The notes under the pieces were generated by a model. The model saw only the letters and a list, made by a program, of their open reading frames with translations. It was not told the DNA's origin and ran no database searches. Source: Candidatus Hodarchaeota archaeon (GTDB lineage: Archaea > Asgardarchaeota > Heimdallarchaeia > Hodarchaeales > Hodarchaeaceae). Taken from it: a stretch of 12,219 bases of DNA. The DNA is taken from assembly GCA_016840285.1 (NCBI GenBank), contig JAEOSR010000059.1:1-12219 (forward strand). Direction: 5' to 3'. The stretch's first letter is position 1. Each line of letters opens with the position of its first letter. Both the position numbers and the translations under genes were made by a program. Below, in pieces: positions 6,152 through 12,219 of this stretch.

Positions 6152-6717
6152 AAATTTAAAAAAAACCGAAATATTTTGTTTAAACCAAGACCATTTTTCA
6201 TTGAAGTAGTAATCAGCTTAAATTGCCCGTATTTTTCTTCTATAGGTATTTCGAGAGCTTTTTGAACTTCATCACTTACAGAGTTTATCAAAGCCATCGG
6301 CCATTTTGGCTGCTTCTTTTCAACGATCAGATCATACTTATTTGCTAAGATACAACATGGTTTTTCGGAAATAATTGGAAGGACTCGGTTATGGAATTCT
6401 TCTTTGGATTCACTAAATCTACCAGGATCATTTGCGTCTACAACATATAGTATTCCATCAGCTTTCATAATTTTGTCTTGCCATTGACCTCGTAACGATT
6501 TTTGACCCCCCATGTCAAAAATCGTCGCTTCTAATAAACCTCCTGCGAGAGTGAATTTTTCTATATTAAATCCTACAGTTGGTTCTAATTCTTCCTGCAT
6601 CTCTCCTGTTAGAAGATACTGAAACATGGCGGTTTTTCCAGCAAAATCAAGACCACAAGAGACAAGAGTATATGGTTTTCCCTTTATTTTGCTTATATAT
6701 TCAGGTTGGCCTACCAT
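6148..6717 (-). CDS. Arf-like small GTPase
   Basis: The 189-residue product carries all five G-boxes in Arf-family form: G1 GLDFAGKT (22-29), G2 threonine in EPTVGFN (T47), G3 DMGGQ (68-72, with the Arf-type catalytic Gln), G4 NKYD (126-129) and G5-like TSM (171-173). These bind GTP and Mg2+ and switch conformation on hydrolysis. There is no Gly-2 for myristoylation and no C-terminal lipid motif, so membrane contact would come through partners. The chosen ATG at 6717 has GAGGG at the ideal spacing of six bases; an ATG at 6735 would add six residues and overlap the preceding gene by eight bases. It sits ten bases after the winged-helix gene and overlaps the two-TM gene at its stop, so the three form an operon. 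An Arf/SRbeta-like switch in an Asgard membrane-linked pathway is the likely role. Confidence 0.9.
   Translation of the reverse strand: MVGQPEYISKIKGKPYTLVSCGLDFAGKTAMFQYLLTGEMQEELEPTVGFNIEKFTLAGGLLEATIFDMGGQKSLRGQWQDKIMKADGILYVVDANDPGRFSESKEEFHNRVLPIISEKPCCILANKYDLIVEKKQPKWPMALINSVSDEVQKALEIPIEEKYGQFKLITTSMKNGLGLNKIFRFFLNF
6157..6163 (-). other. Slippery heptamer U_UUU_UUA, candidate -1 frameshift site
   Basis: Within the T8A3 run at 6165-6155, the last codons of the GTPase gene include TTT TTA, preceded by T, which is exactly the X_XXY_YYZ register of the classic retroviral-type slippery site. After a -1 slip, reading passes the GTPase stop as K-F-L-R-Q-A-F and joins the two-TM frame. No downstream pseudoknot was identified by eye. 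Confidence 0.35.
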
Positions 6718-6727
6718 CAGAATCCCT

Positions 6728-8347
6728 CTAATCATTTCTTAATATATATTCGATTTTTTGGCTTTTTGTGGCATGTTGAGAGAGAATTTTTTGGAAAATC
6801 CTCTTATCCTGTTCAACGATGCTGTCAAAAGTTGTAAAACTGGCTGGATTGTTCTTTGAGAGCTCATCTGAAATTTTCAACCGACTATTTTCTCCAGGAT
6901 AAGAAAAAATGAGTGAATTTTCCAGATCTTGCGTGAGGGGTGTATTGAAAGGAATAAAAATAACCTCGTCTTTAGGTAAAATTCCACGTGAAATGGTAGA
7001 GGAATCTGAAAAAGATGGTTTTGATAGGTTTGTTTTGATTGTGTCCAGAAACAAATCTTTGAAACTCGCTTCTACAAGGAATTTAAGACTTAAATCTTTA
7101 TTTGGAGATTGTAATATAGTGGAAAGTGTGTTTGAAAGAAAGATTTGAAATGTATCTAGATTAATCATACCAAAATATGTCACAAACAATTCAATTCCAT
7201 AGCAAATGTCATATTCGAGACGCTGTATTACACCCTGTATTGAATGTATATCAGAATTGACTATTCTCGGATCTATAAACCTCACAAACTCTTTTGCGTG
7301 AATCAAAATTTCGAGTTCTTTGCTGTAGCGCCTATAGAATTCATTTATTGGTTGATATAGATTATTAGCAATTTCTTGAAGCGTCATAATCAATTCCGTA
7401 TATGCTTGAACACTTTTTTCCTTTTTTTCACCCCGTTTATGCTTTTTGGAAATTCTCTTACCACTTGTTGCAGTTCGACAAAAATTATAAAGCCCCTCTT
7501 CGAGTAATGAATGAAATCTCGAAAAACTAGAAAAACTAATTTCAATTCCGTAATTCGTGTGAAAATCCCTTATTAGATCACTTGTTGATTTTAATTCTTC
7601 ATTTACGTAACCTAAGATCCTAAGATCATGATTTAGCTTGCTTGGTTCGATTTGAGTAGTTCTATCAATCTGTATTTCGGATATTTTATTAAAAAGAAAT
7701 TTTTTTGAAATTTTCCCTCCAGAACAAATGAGAGAAGTAAGAATAATGGCACGATTTTTATCCATTCGTAATAAGGAAAGAGCAAAATACACTAAATGAA
7801 ATAGATAGTTCATCTTGTAAGTTATTTTGCTTAATCCGTCCCAATATTCAAGAAAGATTGTAAGATTGATCACTTCCTCCTGTTCTATATTCAAAAGATC
7901 CTGGGACATGATTGATAGACAATAATTATGAATTCGTGATAAAAGATCACGCCCTACTTCAGGAGGCCCTAGCTTAATGAAAATTGATTTGTCTGCGAGT
8001 TTTTTAAAGAATTCCTGTAATTCAAAGTTTAATCTATATGTTATCGGACGATGAATACTATTTTCACGAATTAATTCAAGCTTTTGCAAATTCTCAAGAG
8101 CCTGATTCACACGATGATAACTTACATTTAAATCTTCAGCAATTATAGTACGAGTCACTTTTCCACCATATAGAATAATGGATAGTAACACATGACTTTC
8201 AAAATCAAAATCATCTAATCCTGAGTCGATTAAAAGAGCGTGGAGACGAGCTCGAATCATATTATTCGCTGGAATAGGCGTTAAATACGCTTTTCCGATA
8301 TCTACTTTTTTTTCCGCTGTTTTACGACCATTAGTGACTTTAGACAT
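6728..8347 (-). CDS. Large protein with two winged-helix-like segments, GTPase operon
   Basis: The product is 539 residues from ATG 8347 (a GTG directly before it would add one); GGAT six bases upstream may be the ribosome binding site. An N-terminal winged helix at about 47-108 reads SIILYGGKVTRTIIAEDLNV then SYHRVNQALENLQKLELI, a MarR/TrmB/GbsR-like pattern with a good recognition helix and a wing (SIHRPITYRLN). A second similar stretch lies at about 198-250 (AIILTSLICSGGKISKKFLF to LRILGYVNEEL). A lysine-rich linker at 297-311 precedes a mostly helical C-terminal half with no family I recognise. No membrane helix is evident. Its stop is ten bases before the GTPase start, so the two are co-transcribed and may act together: a DNA-binding effector or a GTPase-interacting adaptor. 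The winged-helix fold is likely; DNA binding is inferred, since such folds also mediate protein contacts. Confidence 0.72.
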   Translation of the reverse strand: MSKVTNGRKTAEKKVDIGKAYLTPIPANNMIRARLHALLIDSGLDDFDFESHVLLSIILYGGKVTRTIIAEDLNVSYHRVNQALENLQKLELIRENSIHRPITYRLNFELQEFFKKLADKSIFIKLGPPEVGRDLLSRIHNYCLSIMSQDLLNIEQEEVINLTIFLEYWDGLSKITYKMNYLFHLVYFALSLLRMDKNRAIILTSLICSGGKISKKFLFNKISEIQIDRTTQIEPSKLNHDLRILGYVNEELKSTSDLIRDFHTNYGIEISFSSFSRFHSLLEEGLYNFCRTATSGKRISKKHKRGEKKEKSVQAYTELIMTLQEIANNLYQPINEFYRRYSKELEILIHAKEFVRFIDPRIVNSDIHSIQGVIQRLEYDICYGIELFVTYFGMINLDTFQIFLSNTLSTILQSPNKDLSLKFLVEASFKDLFLDTIKTNLSKPSFSDSSTISRGILPKDEVIFIPFNTPLTQDLENSLIFSYPGENSRLKISDELSKNNPASFTTFDSIVEQDKRIFQKILSQHATKSQKIEYILRND

Positions 8348-8392
8348 CACTTTATCCGCTCATATATTCTATTTTGTCGTTTCTTTAGTTTT

Positions 8393-8404
8393 CAATATAT
8401 TTTT
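8393..8404 (-). promoter_or_regulatory. TATA box of the winged-helix/GTPase operon
   Basis: On the minus strand AAAAATATATTG lies about 50 bases before the ATG at 8347, in the 81-base gap after the longin-like receptor gene. A transcription start near 8372 would give a leader of about 25 bases. The short gap also allows read-through from the receptor gene, so the cluster may have both internal and upstream promoters. Confidence 0.42.
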
Positions 8405-8428
8405 CATTTCTGAACTTATCACATTATC

Positions 8429-10006
8429 CTACATGGAGTTTTTGGTATCTTTCCAATTGCGAGAAATATGATCAGAAAGTAAAACATCGAGTTGTCGGGT
8501 TAACTGACCTGACCCTCTTGTTTCCAAAAAGTTTTGATATTCCAGTTCTGTAATTTCCTCACCTGGATTTTGTAGAATTTGTTTTATTATCTCCTTTACA
8601 TCAGTCATTTCTGAAATAAATTGTATTAAAATGTCTTCAATAACTCTTTCTGATTTTTTAATGACTTGGTCAAACTTTGTTTCATAAACACAGAATATTG
8701 TAGTCCGTGCCCCCTTTTCTTTACTAACTCTGGGATCATGTGAAAAGGGATTCCTCACTTTCCAATTGAACCAAATCGCCCGACCTCGTGTGAAAAATAC
8801 ATCAGGACCATAAAGATGTCCAAAAAGTTCTTCACTGGGCTGATAAGATGCTGTAGCACGTGCTAAGATCTTAGTTTGTAAAATATCCATTTTATCATGA
8901 TCAAAAGGTATTCTAGAATGATAATCAAGAATAATTGGTCCTTCATCTGCAAAAAATACCAAGAAAATTTGTGTGAAAAAGGAACGAAAATCAACTTGAA
9001 GCATGTCAACCTCCTGTTTTTCTTGTGCAAAAGTTTTATTAAATAGAGGGGTCGTCTGTGACTGTAAAGCACCCTTCATGCGATTAGATCTCATATGAAC
9101 TCTTCTACCTAATACTACTAGAATAATTATCACTATGAGAGATACAGGGATGATAATTATATTCAAAATGCTTTGCCAAAATCGGGGTGATTCTATAAAA
9201 GGTCGAACCTCAAACGAATGGGTGAGTTTAATGTAAGTTTCACCTTCATAAAGAAGAACAAGATCCAAATCATGTATACTCATGTGGAGAGGTTTAATAC
9301 TAACAGAAATATTCTGATTAGAACCTGGTGAGAGATTGAAATCTGAAGAGTTACCAAAAAGAAGGGTGTCATTCGAAAAGAGGACCAAAGTCAAGGCAAG
9401 TGGAATTAATTCTAAATTGAAAACAAAAACAGTAATATTAAAGGATTCAGACTCAAAAGTAGGATTGACTGATTGTTGAACAATAATTGTATTAGCGTTT
9501 AATTTTAAAATGTAAAAAAAGAAATAAACTGTAGTATTGATTCCGTAATAATCTATTGTTGTAATTGATAGCTTACGATAGCCTTCTCCCATTATGGCTA
9601 CTCTGAAAGGGCTAGTTAAAACAATATTAGAGTCAGAATCCCACTGATACCATGCTTGTGCTAAATTGATATCCGTAATTTCTAAATTTATGTAGGGTGA
9701 TACATTCTTGTTCAAGATGCTATTATTTGTCACCCCACTTAAAGATATATTATTTGATAGGTGAATTTTTCTATTAATCCCTGAAATATCTGAATACTCA
9801 TGCTCTTCATTATTACCTCTTTCAGAACTTGTTTCAGTAATGGTTCGGCTAGAATTTTCATTTATAATACTTGGAGAAATGATTATCATCATCTTGACAC
9901 TTACGGGCTGTAGGATAATAACAAATAATAGAAAGAAGATGAAGATCATCCGTAGATACTGATAATGACTTTCACTTCTAAATAAATCATCTGAAAAAGA
10001 GGTCAT
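8429..10006 (-). CDS. Membrane receptor-like protein with cytoplasmic longin-like domain
   Basis: The 525-residue protein starts with a hydrophobic signal anchor at about 19-44. Residues 45-278 are outside the cell and carry nine or so N-glycosylation sequons (for example N51, N101, N157, N190, N212, N219, N232); about 180-268 looks like a CARDB/Ig-type beta sandwich. A second membrane helix spans about 279-300 (ILNIIIIPVSLIVIIILVVL), followed by the basic stop-transfer RRVHMRSNRMK. The cytoplasmic part, about 340-465, alternates strand-strand-helix-strand-strand-strand-helix (IFLVFFADEGPIILDYH; VFFTRGRAIWFNWK; ARTTIFCVYE; DQVIKKSERVIEDI), as in longin or roadblock folds, which bind small GTPases. 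A helical tail follows. The ATG has GAGG four bases upstream. Its neighbour is an Arf-like GTPase operon, so this is a plausible membrane platform for that switch. The topology is well supported; the longin call is inference. Confidence 0.75.
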   Translation of the reverse strand: MTSFSDDLFRSESHYQYLRMIFIFFLLFVIILQPVSVKMMIIISPSIINENSSRTITETSSERGNNEEHEYSDISGINRKIHLSNNISLSGVTNNSILNKNVSPYINLEITDINLAQAWYQWDSDSNIVLTSPFRVAIMGEGYRKLSITTIDYYGINTTVYFFFYILKLNANTIIVQQSVNPTFESESFNITVFVFNLELIPLALTLVLFSNDTLLFGNSSDFNLSPGSNQNISVSIKPLHMSIHDLDLVLLYEGETYIKLTHSFEVRPFIESPRFWQSILNIIIIPVSLIVIIILVVLGRRVHMRSNRMKGALQSQTTPLFNKTFAQEKQEVDMLQVDFRSFFTQIFLVFFADEGPIILDYHSRIPFDHDKMDILQTKILARATASYQPSEELFGHLYGPDVFFTRGRAIWFNWKVRNPFSHDPRVSKEKGARTTIFCVYETKFDQVIKKSERVIEDILIQFISEMTDVKEIIKQILQNPGEEITELEYQNFLETRGSGQLTRQLDVLLSDHISRNWKDTKNSM

Positions 10007-10094
10007 TATGCCTCGTCCTGCTTATAACAAAAATTTCTCAATTTACTGTCTTCAACAAAGTGTTTCGATGAAATAATTATTCCATGAATTAATG

Positions 10095-10104
10095 CTTTTT
10101 AAAG
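10095..10104 (-). promoter_or_regulatory. Possible TATA box of receptor gene
   Basis: CTTTAAAAAG on the minus strand lies about 90 bases before the ATG at 10006. The expected transcription start near 10073 gives a leader of about 65 bases that includes the GAGG ribosome binding site. No better TATA-type element is seen closer to the gene. Confidence 0.35.
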
Positions 10105-10206
10105 ATGGATAGAAATTTAGAATATTTCTGATCATTTAATAAAGACTTCTAATGAAGGCTCTTCTAGAAAATTTTTCGATTGTGGAAAAAAGAGAGGTCT
10201 TAGAGG

Positions 10207-10232
10207 GATTTTTAGAAAAAAAATGAAAAATA
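10207..10232 (-). terminator. Poly-T terminator after surface protein gene
   Basis: Within thirty bases after the TAA at 10242-10240 the minus strand has T5 and T7 runs close together (TTATTTTTCATTTTTTTC). Clustered T runs of this kind are the main archaeal intrinsic termination signal. It separates the surface protein transcript from the receptor gene. Confidence 0.5.
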
Positions 10233-10239
10233 AGGAAGC

Positions 10240-12219
10240 TTAACCACTCCTTTTTCTTCGTCGATGTAGATTTAGAATCGTAATTGTAACCATCATCGCT
10301 AAAAGACTAAGAAATTCGAAACCAGAGGTTGGTTGGGTAGTTGGATGAGAACTCTGAGAACCTTGAGTAGTTTGAGAAGTTGAAGCACTAAAATCTTTGA
10401 CGATAACAATAACTGAGTCAAAAACTTGATTTCCACTAGTGTCTGAGATGATTATGGTAAAATTATAAGTTTCAGGAGTCAATTGGTCAATGGTTAGAAT
10501 AATAATTGTTCCATTTGACCATAGTCCATAAGTAACTTCATTTCCATCTTGAAGGAGCGAATAATTATCAGGGGCAAGATCAGTGGTAAGCCAAAACAAT
10601 GTAACTGGAGTATCTAAATCAAAGGTGAGATCAGGAGGAGAAATAATAATAACAGGGGGTATTGTATCTTCAACTGTGACGATGACATCGTCTATACCTG
10701 AATTACCACTGACATCGAAATAAGTGATTGTAAAATTGTAGATACCAATAGGTAAGTCGTCAATATTATATATCACAGGCACATTACTAATCCAATTATT
10801 GGTATCAATCTGAAGGTCATTCTGGTAGAGGAAGTAACTAGAGGGATCAAGATCAGAAGCTACCCAAATCAAAATATTACCGACCACTCCAAGTTCATAA
10901 GTATGATCAGCTGGAGCAACAGTAATGATTGGTGTAGTTGTATCTATAACGTCCATCCATGTCTCATTTGCAATTGTATTTCCACTCCCGTCTATGAAGA
11001 CTATTGTGAAATTGTATTCACCAATGGATAAATCAACAATTTCTTCGATTGTTGGTGTTCCACTTTTCCAATTACTGGTGTTTATCAGCTCACCATTTCG
11101 AAAGAGGTAATAACTCGCGGGATCTAGATCAGTAGCAGTCCAACTCAGAAAATTATTTGTTGATCCTAATTCAATCGTCTGATCGCCTAGAGTAGCAGTA
11201 ATGACTGGAACTGTTGTATCTTCAACTGAAACCCATACTTCATCTATTGCTGTATTCCCACTGGTATCTTCAAACACTATGGTGAAATTATATTCTCCTA
11301 TAACAAGACCATCAATATTTTCAATCACAAGGATACCACTACTCCAACTACTACTATTGATGATCACATCATTTCTGTATAGTGTATAACTACCTGGATC
11401 TAGATCAGTTGCAGCCCAACTCAAGAAATTACCTGTTGACCCTAATTCAATCGTCTGATCCGGTGGAGAAGCAGTGGTAATTGGAACACTCTCGTCATCT
11501 ACGGTCACCCATACCTCATCGGTTACTATATTGCCACTAACGTCACTGAAAACGATTGTAAAGTTATATGTGTTAACAGGGAGCCCATCGATATCTTCTT
11601 TCACCGAAATCCCGCTTACCCAATTACTACTATTAATTAGCTCATTATTTCGATAGATAGAATAAAGCATAGGATCTAAATCTCTAGAGACCCAACTCAA
11701 GAGATTACCAATTGATCCTAATTCAATCGTTTGATCACTTGGAGTAGTAGTAATGACTGGACTAATCGTATCTACAACAATAACTAATAATTCGTCACTA
11801 ACGGAATTTCCACTGGCATCTTCAATAACTATGGTGAAATTGTATTCACCAACAGAGAGATCATCAATATCCTCAACTACTGATGATCCACTTGTCCAGC
11901 TGCTGGTGTTTACTACTTCATTATTCCGATAGATGTGATAATTCGCAGGATCTAAATCGGTAGCAGTCCAACTTAAGAAATTACCTGTTGACCCTAATTC
12001 ATATGTCTGATCCACTGGAGGTATCGATCCTCCTACTGAACTGGTAATATGAAAGGCATCAACATAGAATGCGGGTGGGGAGGCTGTAGAAAAATGGTTC
12101 CTGATTAGAATAGAAGTCAAATAGTAATCATCTGGATCAGGGAATGAAGGGTTGGCTAGAAAATCATCATTTAGATTTCTATACAATTGATTCCATGTGT
12201 TTGCCGTCCAGCTGTTGTG
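10240..12219 (-). CDS. Surface protein with six Ig-like repeats and C-terminal anchor (N-terminus outside window)
   Basis: The frame is open to the right edge through 11 further codons above a TTG at 12186, so the true start lies beyond the window and no signal peptide is visible. Counting from that TTG, residues 1-50 end in a beta strand like a jelly-roll domain (PPAFYVDAFHI). Six repeats of about 91 residues follow (54-142, 143-233, 234-324, 325-415, 416-508, 509-598), each with P-x-D-x-T-x-E-L-G, a strand with L-S-W, DLDPxxYxLYRN, W-x-S-G, YNFTI and D-x-S-G-N: an Ig/HYR-like or cadherin-like beta domain. After an S/T/Q-rich linker (599-619) comes GFEF, a hydrophobic helix (about 622-640) and RRRKRSG, the layout of an archaeal C-terminal sorting tail. 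The protein is probably a cell-surface adhesin or S-layer-associated stalk. It is followed by the receptor gene on the same strand but with a terminator between. Confidence 0.85.
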   Translation of the reverse strand, partial: HNSWTANTWNQLYRNLNDDFLANPSFPDPDDYYLTSILIRNHFSTASPPAFYVDAFHITSSVGGSIPPVDQTYELGSTGNFLSWTATDLDPANYHIYRNNEVVNTSSWTSGSSVVEDIDDLSVGEYNFTIVIEDASGNSVSDELLVIVVDTISPVITTTPSDQTIELGSIGNLLSWVSRDLDPMLYSIYRNNELINSSNWVSGISVKEDIDGLPVNTYNFTIVFSDVSGNIVTDEVWVTVDDESVPITTASPPDQTIELGSTGNFLSWAATDLDPGSYTLYRNDVIINSSSWSSGILVIENIDGLVIGEYNFTIVFEDTSGNTAIDEVWVSVEDTTVPVITATLGDQTIELGSTNNFLSWTATDLDPASYYLFRNGELINTSNWKSGTPTIEEIVDLSIGEYNFTIVFIDGSGNTIANETWMDVIDTTTPIITVAPADHTYELGVVGNILIWVASDLDPSSYFLYQNDLQIDTNNWISNVPVIYNIDDLPIGIYNFTITYFDVSGNSGIDDVIVTVEDTIPPVIIISPPDLTFDLDTPVTLFWLTTDLAPDNYSLLQDGNEVTYGLWSNGTIIILTIDQLTPETYNFTIIISDTSGNQVFDSVIVIVKDFSASTSQTTQGSQSSHPTTQPTSGFEFLSLLAMMVTITILNLHRRRKRSG
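10393..12027 (-). repeat. Six tandem ~273-base repeats encoding Ig-like domains
   Basis: The units occupy about 12027-11761, 11760-11488, 11487-11215, 11214-10942, 10941-10663 and 10662-10393. Units 1 to 4 are the most alike; units 5 and 6 have diverged and unit 6 loses the DLDP and LSW forms. A 27-base stretch at 11975-12001 (unit 1) is identical to 11423-11449 (unit 3), pointing to recent duplication or gene conversion among units. Confidence 0.75.

Larger units (their letters stand above)
10007..10239. other. Intergenic gap between surface protein and receptor
   Basis: This 233-base stretch holds the terminator of the surface protein gene and the promoter of the receptor gene. No coding frame or RNA gene was recognised. 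Confidence 0.5.

Noticed and set aside
6909..7148. 79-residue open frame on the plus strand
   Set aside because: It is antisense inside the 539-residue winged-helix protein and has no recognisable features.
8863..9072. 69-residue open frame on the minus strand
   Set aside because: It is an alternative frame of the receptor gene, whose own frame has consistent domains and membrane helices.
10925..11656. Three plus-strand frames of 60-62 residues at 10925, 11201 and 11474 that resemble one another
   Set aside because: Their similarity only mirrors the tandem Ig repeats on the other strand (spacing of about 273 bases); they are antisense shadows, not a small-protein family.
10393..12027. Regular ~273-base repeats as a CRISPR or satellite array
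   Set aside because: The repeats are coding, keep frame across all units and encode beta domains; there are no short direct repeats with unique spacers.

Overview
The window is AT-rich and looks archaeal, most likely from an Asgard archaeon (a Heimdallarchaeia-like lineage would fit, but this is inference). The grounds are: a small GTPase with near-textbook Arf-family motifs (GLDxAGKT, PTVGFN, DMGGQ), a membrane protein whose cytoplasmic part looks longin/roadblock-like, several winged-helix proteins, TATA-type rather than bacterial promoters, poly-T terminators, several TTG starts, and a large Ig-repeat surface protein with a C-terminal hydrophobic/basic sorting-type tail. No rRNA, tRNA, CRISPR array or transposase was seen.

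Layout. Bases 1-136 (minus) hold the start of a small winged-helix protein that runs off the left edge. After 420 non-coding bases comes an MFS transporter (557-1915, minus), divergent from an ArsR-type winged-helix regulator (2251-3003, plus); the 335-base gap between them contains a perfect interrupted palindrome that is a candidate operator. Three unrelated-looking GNAT acetyltransferases follow on the plus strand (3248-5406), the middle one a tandem two-domain form. A 5'-truncated, frameshifted remnant of a DUF1232/YkvA-type membrane protein abuts the last GNAT.

From 5819 to the right edge everything is on the minus strand. Read in the direction of transcription: a large surface protein of six Ig-like repeats (its N-terminus lies beyond base 12219), a poly-T terminator, a two-helix membrane protein with a glycosylation-rich outer domain and a longin-like inner domain (10006-8429), then a tight cluster of a 539-residue protein with two winged-helix-like segments, an Arf-like GTPase, and a small two-TM protein in the -1 frame overlapping the GTPase stop. 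That last protein ends in what looks like a decayed winged helix.

The most interesting hypothesis is that the block 10006-5819 is a single signalling or trafficking module: a surface sensor with a longin-type platform, an Arf-like switch, and DNA-binding-like partners. The pairing of a longin-domain membrane protein with an Arf-like GTPase recalls the SRalpha(SRX)/SRbeta pair of the eukaryotic SRP receptor. A U_UUU_UUA slippery heptamer sits exactly in register at the end of the GTPase gene, with the membrane ORF open in the -1 frame, so a GTPase-TM fusion by frameshifting (or a homopolymer assembly error) must be considered beside simple translational coupling.
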